A stretch of DNA of 64,000 nucleotides from Sulfidibacter corallicola (GCF_017498545.1 NZ_CP071793.1:10224256-10288255); one strand, 5' to 3'; positions 26,901 through 35,990 are shown, numbered from the stretch's first letter. Translations and numbers: made by a program. Notes: generated by a model from the letters alone, not told the origin.

Positions 26901-29900
26901 TGCCATGATTCCCACGTCCTTCGTCTACATGGACGCATTCCCGCGCCTGGGCAACGGCAAAGTGGACCGACGCGCGCTTCCCGATCCCCGCCCGCAGACC
27001 GCCGACCCGAACCGCCCGCTCCGTGCACCGCGCACGGACGCCGAGCGGGTGACCGCCGCAATTTGGGCGGAGGCGCTGGGTCGCGAGGAGATCGGCATCC
27101 ACCAGAATTACTTCGAGCTGGGCGGGCACTCGCTGATGGCCATGACCATCGTGGCGCGGATGCGCAAAGCCTTCGATCAACCCCTCCCACTGAAAGCCCT
27201 TTTCGATCATCCCACCATCGCCACGCTGACAGCGCATGTCACGAGCAGGGCAAACACAGCGGGCGCTGACGAAGCGGGGATCGACGACACGATTGAACCC
27301 GACCTCGAAAATCGTGGGTCGCCCTTCCCGCTCAACGACGTGCAGCAAGCCTATTTCGCCGGCCGTCAGGGCGCTTTCGAACTGGGCAACGTGGCCACCC
27401 ACATCTACCTTGAACTGGATTGTCGCGATCTCGATACCGACCGATTGAAGCACGCCCTGCAACAGATGCTCGAACGTCACGACATGCTGCGTGCGGTCGT
27501 GCTCCCCAGCGGCGAACAACGCATCCTGGAACGGGTTCCCGACCTCCAGCTTCCGATCCTGGATCTATCGACCCTGCCCGGCGCCGAACGCGAAGCGGCC
27601 CTGGCGGAGATCCGAGACCAGATGTCCCACGAGGTCATCGACATCGGCGCCTGGCCGACCTTTCACGTCCGCGCCTCCCGGCTCGACGGCCGCCTCGTGC
27701 GGCTCCACCTGAGCCTCGACATCCTGTTCCTGGACGCGTGGAGCATTCGCCTCTTGGGCGGAGAACTCTACCGGCTCTACCGCAATCCCGAATCCGAGCC
27801 GCCACCGTTGACGCTTTCCTTCCGCGACTACGTGCTCGCGGAAGAGCGGTTGAAGCGAACGGAAGCCTACGAAGCGGCGCTTCGCCATTGGCAACGGCGG
27901 GTGCGGACCCTGCCCGCGGCACCCGAACTGCCCTTGGCCAAAAGCGCCGCCACGGTGGATCGACCCCATTTCGAACGGCGCCACACGGAGCTGAGCGCGG
28001 GTCAATGGCGGCACCTCCGTCAGTTGGCCGCGGACGAGGGCGTCACGCCTTCGGTGCTGCTGTTGACCGTGTACGCCGAGACCCTGGCGCGTTGGAGTGC
28101 CTCGCCCCACTTCACCCTGAACCTGACCGTGTTCAACCGCCGCCCGCTCCACCCCGAGGTCAACGACCTGGTGGGCGACTTCACCTCGCTGACCCTGGTG
28201 GAGGTGGACCTGGGCGACCCGTCCCCGATCGGCGAGCGCATGCGCCGCGTTCAGCGAACGCTCTGGGACGAAATGGAATACGGCGTGGTGAACGGTGTCC
28301 AGGTTTTGCGGGAACTGGCCCGCGCCCGCGGCAATTACGGCGCCGCCCAAATGCCGGTCGTCTTCACCAGCACGCTGACCGGGCAATCCTCGGCCGACGC
28401 CGAACTCGCCGAAGATTTCCAAGTCGGATACACGATCTCACAGACGCCCCAGGTGCGGCTGGACTGTCAGGTGGCCGAAGTCGACGGCAAGCTGGGACTG
28501 GTCTGGGACGCGGTCGAAGAACTGTTTCCGCAAGACCTGCTGGACGACATGTTCCACGCCATGGCCCAGCGGCTCGCGGTGCTGGCGGAACACGTCCCCG
28601 CCGTCCTGGGCGCCAGAGACGCGCTCCCCTTGCCGGACCACCAGCGACGGTTGATCGCCGCGGCCAACGCCACGGAGACCCCGATCCCCGAGACGCTGCT
28701 CCACCTGGACTTCGAGGCTCAATGTCGAACATCGCCAGAGGCACCGGCGATCATCTTCGAGGACGAAACCTGGACCTACGATCGTTTGAACCGCCTGGCC
28801 AACCAGTTGGCGGAAGTCCTGGGCGAACGCCGGTCGGATGAGCTGGTGGCGGTGCTGCTCCCGAAAGGCCCCGTGCAAATCGCGGCGGTCCTCGCGGTGC
28901 TCAAAGCGGGTGCCGCCTATCTCCCGATCGACCCCACCCTTCCCGAGAACCGCATCGCCCATTTGCTCGAGGTCGGCCTGGTGCGACGGGTGCTGTGCCA
29001 AGCAGGGATCCAGCTTCCTGACGGCAGTGAAGCGCAAGCGGTCTTCGTCGACCGGTTCGATCCCCTGTCGGACGGCGCGGAAAATCCCAAATCGCGCGTT
29101 CGGCCCACCGATCTGGCCTACGTCATTTTCACCTCGGGCACGACCGGCTTCCCCAAGGGCGTGGTCATCGAGCACCGCGCCGCCAACAACACCCTACGCG
29201 ACATCAACCAGCGCTTCCAGGTCGGTCCCGAGGATCGCGTCCTGGGGCTTTCTTCGCTGAGTTTCGACCTGTCGGTTTGGGACATCTTCGGCATCCTCTC
29301 GGCGGGCGGCTGCCTGGTGCTGCCCGCGCCGGAGCGCTCGCGGGACCCCGGCCATTGGCTGGAACTGATCGAACGCCATCGCATCACGCTCTGGAACTCG
29401 GTGCCCGCCCTGATGGACATGCTGGTGGAGTTCGCCGAGGCGATCGGCCAGGAGCCGCGCGACCTCCGCGCGGTCTTGATGAGCGGCGATTGGATTCCGG
29501 TGAACCTACCCGACCGGATTCGCTCACTGAACCCGCACACGCGCATCGTCAGCTTGGGCGGCGCGACGGAGGCTTCGATTTGGTCGATCTTCTACCCCAT
29601 CGAGCGGGTGGACCCCACCTGGAAAAGCGTGCCCTACGGCAAGGCCCTCGCCAACCAGAGCTTTCACGTGCTGGACGCGCGGCTCGACCCCTGCCCGGTG
29701 TGGTGCCCGGGACGGTTGTACATCGGCGGAATCGGCGTGGCCCGCGGCTACTGGCGCGATCCGGAAAAGACGGCCGCTTCCTTCATCGTTCACCCCACCA
29801 CCGGCGAACGGCTTTACCACACCGGCGACTGGGGCCGACTGCTGCCCGACGGTAACATCGAATTCCTGGGCCGGCGCGATTTGCAGGTCAAGCTGCGCGG

Positions 29901-31362
29901 GTTCCGCATCGAGTTGGGCGAGATCGAATCGACCTTGGCCCGCCATCCCGCCGTCGAATCGGCTACCGCGCTGATCGTGGGCGATGGGGACGGCCGCCAA
30001 CTGGTCGCCTGCATCGTGCCCCAGGACAAAGGCCGCGCCACCACACCCGCCAAGGAGCTGGAGACCGGCGAGGACGGCGTGATCCTGGATGCCGAGGCCC
30101 GCGCCCGATTCAAAAGGGGCCGACCCGGACTGCGCCGGTTCCCCGCCGATCGGCCGCGCACGGCACTGGCCAGACCGGAGCTGACCGAAGCCTTCACGCA
30201 ACCGTTCCTTCGACGCCGGTCACAGCGACGGTTCTCGGAGGAACCGGTGACGCGGGCACGGCTCGCGGGTCTGCTGACCTGCCTGCTGGGCCTTCAAAAC
30301 GGCGATACGGTCAAGTACCGCTACGGCTCGGCGGGCGGGCTGTACCCGGTGCAAACCTACCTTCACCTGCGGCCCGGACGCATCGAGGGGCTCGCCCCGG
30401 GAACCTATTACCACGATCCCGCAACCCATGAGCTGGTGTTGCTGACGGCCGATGTGGACATCCCCGAAACGGTCCACACTCCGTGGATCAACCAGCCCAT
30501 GTACCGCTCGGCGGCCTTCTCGATCTTCCTGGTGAGCGACCGCAGCGCGATCGCGCCGCTCTACGGCGGGGACGCCGAACGGTTCGCCCTTCTGGAGGCA
30601 GGGCTCGCCACCCAACTGCTGGAGACCGAAGCACCCAACCATGACCTGGGCCTGTGCCAAATCGGCGCGCTGTCCTTCGACGCAATCCGCCCCCTGCTGC
30701 TGCTCGGCCCCGATCACGATTGGGTTCACTGCTTGATCGGCGGCGTGGCGGCGCCCGTTCCGGCGAAGGCACCATTCACCTTCGCACCGTCCGTCCCCGC
30801 CGGCGACAGGGAACACACCGGACCCCTGGACGCGCAGTTGACCGATTACCTGAAAACCCAATTGCCGGACTACATGGTGCCCAATCGCATCGAGTTGATG
30901 GCCGACCGGCCGCTCTCCCCCAACGGCAAGGTCGACCGCAAGGCGATCGTCGCGGCGCTGCGTCACACCGGGCCGAAGCGAGACAGCGCACGGCCGCGCT
31001 CCGGCGAAGCGGGCCCGGTGCAAACCATCCTGGCGGTGATGCAGGAGATTCTGGAACTGGACGAGGTCGACCGCGACCGGAACTTCTTCGAAATGGGCGC
31101 CAATTCGATCCAGATGATTCGCGTCCATCGGCGATTGAGCGACCTCCTGGCCCGCAAGATCCCCCTCGCCAAACTCTACGAGCATCCCAACGTGAACCTG
31201 CTGGCGGCCTACCTGGCCGAATTCGATGCCGCCAGGCCCGAACCCGGATACCTACCCGAAACCCGAGCCGCGTCACGCTCCGAGCAGGAGCCGGATTACG
31301 GCAAACGCCGAAGACGGATTCGCCAGCGCCGCCGCGACCAAGCTGGCTCCCCCTCCCGCTAA
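23986..31362 (+). CDS. bimodular NRPS, C-A-PCP-Cy-A(Cys)-Ox-PCP, thiazole-forming
   Basis: A 2,458-residue NRPS. Module 1: C (HHIVSDGWS near 177), an A domain with specificity residues D-P-W-Q-C-G-L-I-W-K (closest to Gly codes, weak), and a PCP with Ser1049. Module 2: a cyclization domain with DxxxxDxxS (D1245, D1250, S1253) in place of HHxxxDG; an A domain with D-L-W-N-L-S-L-I-W-K, the standard Cys code; a flavin-dependent oxidase inserted between the A8 region and the final NGKVD segment (about 2049-2258); and a PCP with Ser2374 in MGANSIQ. Together these condense and cyclise Cys to a thiazoline and oxidise it to a thiazole. The C-terminal tail is very basic (YGKRRRRIRQRRRDQ), probably docking to the following PKS-like protein. 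The start overlaps the preceding stop (ATGA); GGAGG lies 7 bases upstream. Confidence 0.92.
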   Translation: MSELLTERIGALSPEQRRQFESLLAQRDIQLGRLGIFPVDRDRGRFRLSFAQRRLWFIHQLEPESTAYNLPSAVRIEGDLEPDRLAKVLGEIIRRHESLRTLFDQDDDGEPYQYLLDHLEVPLVQEDCRDAPDPETAARQFVERTLNRPFDLTTGPLIRAVLARLGSREWIMAVAMHHIVSDGWSLGIFLNEWMAGYTGSIPEEAPASRTGIGYVDFAEWQRHRHDSDRMSDSEDFWRAALMGGRPPKLPWSRTRSASNEARGLTVATQIPAVCRDRLKTLALETGTTLFEVLTTAFTVLMHRLTHETDICIGTPLAGRTRQEVEPLIGLFVNTLLLRTRIDGLPTFAEVLASVSRNHRAAQQHAELPFERVVETLLEGQARHDTPLNRINFAFLATHFESRERDGLRITPYPVEPPEVAGDLTIYVNEVADGLAIRFQYREAAFEPGALERLGQAYRCLLEAVPNQADRPIHRLPTMDSDQSAAILAAGEADRPPLDLGPDPRLHDMVAEQARRTPDRTALRYQGERLSYREMAHQADNLARVLAGHGVGTGCRVAVHLERSPALPIAILAVIKTGAAFLPMDPGYPAARRAFMLQDSGAPLLLVHRDVDLDFAVAPQVTVLAVAPLLENDSASVEPAPSGALDRPHPDHPAYLIYTSGSTGNPKGTLVSHRNVTRLVAELNRALDIDREDTFLLKTTCSFDPSIWEMFGPLTVGASLAILPEGTQADTFSIAESVRRYGVTVLQVVPSILALMVETGDLRRCEGLRLLCSGGESLSAQLANRCRAQSPARLVNLYGPTEATIWITTWACPPDGDCERVAIGRALPGNRTYVLDTHLNPVPAGIGGELYLAGDQIAQGYANRPSDTATQFRPDPFSGVPGARMYATGDAATMTSIGALHFHGRLDRQLKLQGVRIEPGEIENALARHDAVSHCIVVVRTRTNSQSSLAAYYQGRETARDDLIAHLEALLPAAMIPTSFVYMDAFPRLGNGKVDRRALPDPRPQTADPNRPLRAPRTDAERVTAAIWAEALGREEIGIHQNYFELGGHSLMAMTIVARMRKAFDQPLPLKALFDHPTIATLTAHVTSRANTAGADEAGIDDTIEPDLENRGSPFPLNDVQQAYFAGRQGAFELGNVATHIYLELDCRDLDTDRLKHALQQMLERHDMLRAVVLPSGEQRILERVPDLQLPILDLSTLPGAEREAALAEIRDQMSHEVIDIGAWPTFHVRASRLDGRLVRLHLSLDILFLDAWSIRLLGGELYRLYRNPESEPPPLTLSFRDYVLAEERLKRTEAYEAALRHWQRRVRTLPAAPELPLAKSAATVDRPHFERRHTELSAGQWRHLRQLAADEGVTPSVLLLTVYAETLARWSASPHFTLNLTVFNRRPLHPEVNDLVGDFTSLTLVEVDLGDPSPIGERMRRVQRTLWDEMEYGVVNGVQVLRELARARGNYGAAQMPVVFTSTLTGQSSADAELAEDFQVGYTISQTPQVRLDCQVAEVDGKLGLVWDAVEELFPQDLLDDMFHAMAQRLAVLAEHVPAVLGARDALPLPDHQRRLIAAANATETPIPETLLHLDFEAQCRTSPEAPAIIFEDETWTYDRLNRLANQLAEVLGERRSDELVAVLLPKGPVQIAAVLAVLKAGAAYLPIDPTLPENRIAHLLEVGLVRRVLCQAGIQLPDGSEAQAVFVDRFDPLSDGAENPKSRVRPTDLAYVIFTSGTTGFPKGVVIEHRAANNTLRDINQRFQVGPEDRVLGLSSLSFDLSVWDIFGILSAGGCLVLPAPERSRDPGHWLELIERHRITLWNSVPALMDMLVEFAEAIGQEPRDLRAVLMSGDWIPVNLPDRIRSLNPHTRIVSLGGATEASIWSIFYPIERVDPTWKSVPYGKALANQSFHVLDARLDPCPVWCPGRLYIGGIGVARGYWRDPEKTAASFIVHPTTGERLYHTGDWGRLLPDGNIEFLGRRDLQVKLRGFRIELGEIESTLARHPAVESATALIVGDGDGRQLVACIVPQDKGRATTPAKELETGEDGVILDAEARARFKRGRPGLRRFPADRPRTALARPELTEAFTQPFLRRRSQRRFSEEPVTRARLAGLLTCLLGLQNGDTVKYRYGSAGGLYPVQTYLHLRPGRIEGLAPGTYYHDPATHELVLLTADVDIPETVHTPWINQPMYRSAAFSIFLVSDRSAIAPLYGGDAERFALLEAGLATQLLETEAPNHDLGLCQIGALSFDAIRPLLLLGPDHDWVHCLIGGVAAPVPAKAPFTFAPSVPAGDREHTGPLDAQLTDYLKTQLPDYMVPNRIELMADRPLSPNGKVDRKAIVAALRHTGPKRDSARPRSGEAGPVQTILAVMQEILELDEVDRDRNFFEMGANSIQMIRVHRRLSDLLARKIPLAKLYEHPNVNLLAAYLAEFDAARPEPGYLPETRAASRSEQEPDYGKRRRRIRQRRRDQAGSPSR
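27325..28640 (+). other. heterocyclization (Cy) domain
   Basis: The Cy-type opening FPLNDVQQAYFAGRQ is followed by LDILFLDAWS, the DxxxxDxxS active-site motif that replaces the C-domain HHxxxDG. It is paired with the downstream Cys-selecting A domain. Boundaries are approximate. Confidence 0.93.
30130..30760 (+). other. embedded SagB/McbC-type FMN oxidase (Ox) domain
   Basis: A nitroreductase-fold insertion in the Cys A domain. It shows RRRSQRRFSEEPV, then YGSAGGLYPVQTYLH, the flavin-site pattern of thiazole/oxazole dehydrogenases, and a later LLETEAPNHDLGLCQIG segment. Its placement inside the A domain, before the terminal NGKVD, matches known thiazole-forming NRPS modules. Boundaries are approximate. 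Confidence 0.9.
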
Positions 31363-31499
31363 CCGCCCTCCTCCGAACCGCCCGGCACCTGCCGACCAGA
31401 TAGCCCGAACCACGCGCATGACCGCCGGTTCTCCACCGGAACGGGATCGGTTCGCCCAAATTCCACACCCACCCATTCTTCCTGCTTGGAGCATCGTTC

Positions 31500-34400
31500 A
31501 TGAACCAACCCGTCGAACACGACACCGACAACCACATCGCCGTCATCGCGATGGAGGGACGCTTCCCCGGCGCCCCCGATCTGGCCGCCTTTTGGGACAA
31601 CCTTCGCCGGGGGGTGGTGTCCCTCCGTTATCGAGACCCTTCCTCCGAAAACGCCGACGGCCCGTCGCCGGACGCGCCGGGAAGCGACCCCTCCCACCCG
31701 ACACCCACCGGCGACTTCGTGCCCGTCATCGCCCCGCTGGCGGACAAGTATCGCTTCGATGCCGACCTCTTCGGCATCCCCCACCACGAAGCACTGCTCA
31801 TGGATCCCCAGCTCCGCACGATGCTGGAACTGGCCTGGGCGGTGTTCGAACAGGCGGGTTACGCGCCCGGCAAGGTTCCCGGTCGGGTGGGCGTGTTCAC
31901 GGCGTCCAGCTTCAGCCAATATTTCACGGGCTCGCTGGCGGCCCATCTGGCGGGCAGGAGCGGCAGCGACTGGCTCCAGGCGCTGCTCGGCAACGACAAA
32001 GATTATTTCCCGTCCCAAATCGCCTACCGCCTGGACCTGTGTGGCCCGACCCTGGCGGTCCAAACGGCCTGCTCCAGCGGGCTCAGCACGGTCCATTCCG
32101 CCATCCAGAGCCTGCTCAGCGGTGAATGCGACATGGCCCTGGCCGGCGCTGTCTGCCTGAGTGAGCAAGCCGACCGCGGGTACGGCTACCAGGAAGGCGG
32201 CATCAACGCCGCCGACGGGGTGGTGCGGCCCTTCGACGCCGATGCCGACGGCACGGTTCCCAGTCAAGGGGCCGGCCTGATGCTGCTGAAGCCCTTGGCC
32301 CAGGCCCGCCGCGACGGTGATCGGGTTCGCGGCGTGATCGTCGGTTCGGCGGTCTCCAACGACGGCGCCGGCAAGGCGGCCTTTTACGTGCCGGGCGGAC
32401 GCGGGCAGAAGCAGGCCTTTCGCGAAGCGCTGGAATTCGCCGACCTGCCCGCCGCGGACCTGGCCTTCATCGAAGCGATGGGCAGCGGCACCCCGGCCGG
32501 CGACGCGATCGAAGCCCAGGCGCTCACCGACGTCATACGCACGGAAACGTCGCGAACCGGATTCTGCGCGCTGGGTTCGGTGAAAGCGAACATCGGCCAC
32601 CTGGAGACTGCCTCGGGTGTCGCCGGCCTGTTCAAGGCCATCCTGGCGCTGGAGCATCGATTCCTGCCAGGCAACCCCAACTTCCGCAGCCCAAACCCGG
32701 AGCTGGACCTGGCCGAAGGTCCCTTTTTCGTCAACCACGATCCGCTGCCGCTCGAGGCCGGCACCCGCCCGCTATATGCCGGCGTCAACGCCTACGGCAT
32801 CGGCGGCAGCAACGCCCACCTGCTGCTCGAAGCGCCGCCGTCCCCACCCACCGCCGAATCCCACGAAGCGCCGCGATTGTTGGTGCTCTCCGCCGCCACC
32901 GAAACGGCGTTGGCAGCGCGCGTCACCCAACTGGCGGATCACCTGAACGACCGCGGCGAGACCGGCCTGGAAATGGCTCCCGACGATCTGGCCTTCACCT
33001 GCCAGGAGGGACGCAAGCCCCTGCCATTCCGCATGTTCACCGTTTTCGAGAGCCTCGGCGGGTTGGCCGCGATCCTGGCCGATCGAGACCATCCCGACCA
33101 CGCTGTGGATCACGCCGCCGGAAGAGCCGAGGTTCGCTTTCGGTTCGGCGCCCCGTTGGTCCCGTCCATCAGGGGCGGTCGCGAACTGTACCGCCGGCTG
33201 CCGGGGTTCCGCGAGATCGTGAACCACCACCTGGCCCTGCTGAGCCGCGACTTCGATGGAGACCCGAGGACCGCGTCGGGCGGTCGTCTCGATCCCAAAA
33301 CCCTGTTCGGCGACGGTGACGAGGCATCCTCGCTTGCGAATTTGCTCCTGGGACATCCCGAAGTCGCGCAACCGTTGTGTTTCATTCTCGATTGGGCGTT
33401 GGCCCAGACCCTGATTCGCTTGGGCATCGTCCCCAACGAAGCGGTGGGCCAGATTCATGGAAGTGTGACGGCGGCCTGCGTCGCCGGTGTGCTTTCCAGC
33501 GAGCATGCCCTGCGGTTTCTGCACCTACACGGCCGGGCCCAAACCGCCGGAGGAAGCGCAAACGAGGCTGGAAACCACCATTGGCAGGCGTTTCTGCGCT
33601 CGATCCCCTGGCGGGCCCCAGAGTTCGGGCTGACGATCGGAAACGTTCAGGTGACGGCAGACCGTGCCCGTGATCCGGAGTTCTGGATCGCCACCATGGA
33701 TCGCACGCACCCAACTCGGGATGTTGCCGCCGAGGCCGGTGCAGCCCCAACCGACTTGGACCTCGATTTCTACGCGGGCGCCGTCCATGCGAGAACCGAC
33801 GACGACCATTCCGAAAAAAACCACGCCTCGTCCCCGCCGGACCGGACTCGACCATCGGATGGTGCCGCGTTCAAAGCCTTTCTCGAATGCCTGGGCCGGT
33901 GTTTCCTGCTGGGTTTGCCCATCGCCTGGGCCGAACTTCACCGGGGCCAGGTGCGCCGCCGCGTTCCCCTGCCCAGCTATCCATTCGAGGGCAAGATCCT
34001 CTCGGTTCCGCGAACGGCTCAGGCTGAATCCGTTCCAAAGAAGGCCGCCCAGGTTTCCGAACGGCTGCCCTTTCACGACTGGTTCAGCACGCCCGAATGG
34101 GTCCAGGCCCCACTCGCCAAGACACCTCGGGAAGTCACGCCCGCCGAGCCGGTGCTGGTCGCTTTTGGCGAGGAGAAACACGCCCACCTCCTGTGTGACG
34201 CACTGGCCTTGCGCGGGGCTACGGTCGTGCGCCTGGTGGCGGGCGCCGGTTTCGAGTCGCCCGGCGACGGGCGGACCGCCTTCCGCGTCGACCCGGACGA
34301 CGAGGACTCCTGGCGCGCACTCTTCGACGACCTGTCCGCCCGCGATCTTCGCGTCAGCCGGATCTTCTTCCTGGATCCGCCCGGTTCGGAGGGCCCACGC

Positions 34401-35936
34401 CCAACCTTGGATTGGGCGACGCGGCAAACCAAACGCCTGGTGAATCTGGCCCGCGTCTTTTCGGCGCATCCCTGCCACCTGAATGTGGTGAGTCACGGCT
34501 TGGTGGACGTCGCCGGCGAGTCCCAACGCCACCCGGACCAGTCGTTGACGTTGGGGCCTATCCTGGTGGCGCCGTTGGAGTTCCCCCATCTCACCTGCCG
34601 CGCCATCGACCTGCCCAGCGGCGGCCCGGGCGAGTCATCTTGGCTCGATCACCTGTCCCAAGTGGCCGACGAGTCCACCGATTCGGACGATGCACTGGTG
34701 TGCTACCGCAAGGGCCGGCGCCTGCGACGCATCTACCGCGCAATTCCGGCCCTGTCCGAGCCGGCCCCGGCAGCGCCCACCGAGGGCCGCACCTACCTGG
34801 TGACCGGCGGCCTGGGCGGGATCGGTCTCCTGATGGCCGAAGCGCTCGCGGCCCGGCCCGTCAACCTGGTGTTGACCGGACGCACGGCGTTCCCGGAGCC
34901 CGACACCTGGACATCCCTTCGTGCCGATCCCGAAACGCCCGAACCGCTCCGGGCCAGGCTGGTGCGGCTGTGCGCCCTGCGCGAGCGCGGTAGCCGGGTG
35001 GCTGTCTTTCGTGCGGACAGCGGCGACCTGGAGGCCATGACCCGAGTCGTGATGGAAGCCGAAACTCGCTTCGGTGAGATCCACGGCGTGATTCACGCCG
35101 CCGGTGTGATGGCCGCGCGCATGTTGGCGTTCCGCGATGGCTTTCACTCGGCCGTCTATGCCGCCAAGGTCCAGGGCACGCGAATCCTTGGCCGCCTCTT
35201 CGCCGACCGCCGCCTGGACTTCCTGATGCTCTTCTCCTCGGTGACGGCCCTGCACGGCTACTACGGTTTGAGCGACTACGTCTCGGCCAACGCCTTTCAG
35301 GATGCCTACGCCGCCGAACTGACTTCGCGAACGAGCTTCCCGGTGATGACGGTGAACTGGGACGCCTGGCACGGCGTGGGCATGACCGACCGATCCGAAC
35401 CCGGTGCGACGAATCCGAACCCCACGCTGGCCCAGGATCGGGGCGCGGTCGCCATTCGCCCGCAAGAAGGCCAGGCCGCATTGGCGCGCCTGATCGCCCT
35501 GCACGGGTACACCCAGGTCTGCGTCGCCACCACCGACCTCAATCGAACCAGGGCCCTGCCACCGCTCCAAGTGGATACCTTGCAGCGTCTGGCCCACCTG
35601 ACCATGCAGCGCGACACCGTCGCAGAGCGCAAGCTGGATCGTCCCTATCGCGCCCCCGAAACCGAACTCGAGACCCAGGTCGCGGCCATCTGGGCAGAAG
35701 TGCTCCAGGTTCACCCCGTCGGCCTCGACGATCCCTTCCTGGAGCTCGGCGGCCACAGCCTGCTGGCGCTGAGCCTGACCGCCCGGCTCGTCGAGGCCTT
35801 CGACATCGAACTGCCGATCCGCACCCTCTTCGAGGCGCCGACGCCCGCCCTGCTCTCCGCCGCCATCGAAAACCTGCTCCTGGCGGAAATCGACGCGCTC
35901 AGCGACGACCAGGCGCTGTCCCTGCTCGACCACTGA
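31500..35936 (+). CDS. PKS-like protein, KS0-AT0-KR-ACP (apparently non-elongating)
   Basis: A 1,478-residue PKS-shaped protein with two decayed catalytic domains. The KS keeps Cys191 (TACSSGL) and the second His (ANIGHLE), but the HGTGT motif reads MGSGT, with Met327 replacing the His needed for malonyl decarboxylation. The AT region is short (roughly 540-720) and the nucleophile motif GHSIG reads GQIHG, with Ile652 in place of Ser; no HAFH-type motif is seen. The KR (about 1094-1360; GGLGGIG, FSSVTAL, SDYVSANAF) and ACP (Ser1420 in LGGHSLL) look intact. It therefore probably relays or reduces the intermediate instead of adding an acetate unit. The start at 31500 comes 137 bases after the upstream stop. 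An acidic helical tail (LLAEIDALSDDQALSLL) suits docking to the next NRPS. Confidence 0.88.
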   Translation: MNQPVEHDTDNHIAVIAMEGRFPGAPDLAAFWDNLRRGVVSLRYRDPSSENADGPSPDAPGSDPSHPTPTGDFVPVIAPLADKYRFDADLFGIPHHEALLMDPQLRTMLELAWAVFEQAGYAPGKVPGRVGVFTASSFSQYFTGSLAAHLAGRSGSDWLQALLGNDKDYFPSQIAYRLDLCGPTLAVQTACSSGLSTVHSAIQSLLSGECDMALAGAVCLSEQADRGYGYQEGGINAADGVVRPFDADADGTVPSQGAGLMLLKPLAQARRDGDRVRGVIVGSAVSNDGAGKAAFYVPGGRGQKQAFREALEFADLPAADLAFIEAMGSGTPAGDAIEAQALTDVIRTETSRTGFCALGSVKANIGHLETASGVAGLFKAILALEHRFLPGNPNFRSPNPELDLAEGPFFVNHDPLPLEAGTRPLYAGVNAYGIGGSNAHLLLEAPPSPPTAESHEAPRLLVLSAATETALAARVTQLADHLNDRGETGLEMAPDDLAFTCQEGRKPLPFRMFTVFESLGGLAAILADRDHPDHAVDHAAGRAEVRFRFGAPLVPSIRGGRELYRRLPGFREIVNHHLALLSRDFDGDPRTASGGRLDPKTLFGDGDEASSLANLLLGHPEVAQPLCFILDWALAQTLIRLGIVPNEAVGQIHGSVTAACVAGVLSSEHALRFLHLHGRAQTAGGSANEAGNHHWQAFLRSIPWRAPEFGLTIGNVQVTADRARDPEFWIATMDRTHPTRDVAAEAGAAPTDLDLDFYAGAVHARTDDDHSEKNHASSPPDRTRPSDGAAFKAFLECLGRCFLLGLPIAWAELHRGQVRRRVPLPSYPFEGKILSVPRTAQAESVPKKAAQVSERLPFHDWFSTPEWVQAPLAKTPREVTPAEPVLVAFGEEKHAHLLCDALALRGATVVRLVAGAGFESPGDGRTAFRVDPDDEDSWRALFDDLSARDLRVSRIFFLDPPGSEGPRPTLDWATRQTKRLVNLARVFSAHPCHLNVVSHGLVDVAGESQRHPDQSLTLGPILVAPLEFPHLTCRAIDLPSGGPGESSWLDHLSQVADESTDSDDALVCYRKGRRLRRIYRAIPALSEPAPAAPTEGRTYLVTGGLGGIGLLMAEALAARPVNLVLTGRTAFPEPDTWTSLRADPETPEPLRARLVRLCALRERGSRVAVFRADSGDLEAMTRVVMEAETRFGEIHGVIHAAGVMAARMLAFRDGFHSAVYAAKVQGTRILGRLFADRRLDFLMLFSSVTALHGYYGLSDYVSANAFQDAYAAELTSRTSFPVMTVNWDAWHGVGMTDRSEPGATNPNPTLAQDRGAVAIRPQEGQAALARLIALHGYTQVCVATTDLNRTRALPPLQVDTLQRLAHLTMQRDTVAERKLDRPYRAPETELETQVAAIWAEVLQVHPVGLDDPFLELGGHSLLALSLTARLVEAFDIELPIRTLFEAPTPALLSAAIENLLLAEIDALSDDQALSLLDH
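31533..32780 (+). other. KS domain lacking the HGTGT histidine
   Basis: Codons at 32475-32486 read Ala-Met-Gly-Ser in the EAHGTGT position. The Cys and the NIGH His are kept. Such KS0 domains usually transfer acyl groups without elongation. Boundaries are approximate. Confidence 0.85.
33110..33690 (+). other. degenerate acyltransferase (AT0) remnant
   Basis: Residual AT landmarks remain (GRELYRRLPGFREIV; AACVAGVLSSEHALRF), but GHSIG is GQIHG (33447-33461) and the second half of the domain is lost. No malonyl transfer is expected. Confidence 0.82.
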
Positions 35937-35990
35937 TCCCCTCCCCCCGCACGAACACCGGCCCAGCTCCACGCCACGAGAAGGTAGACC

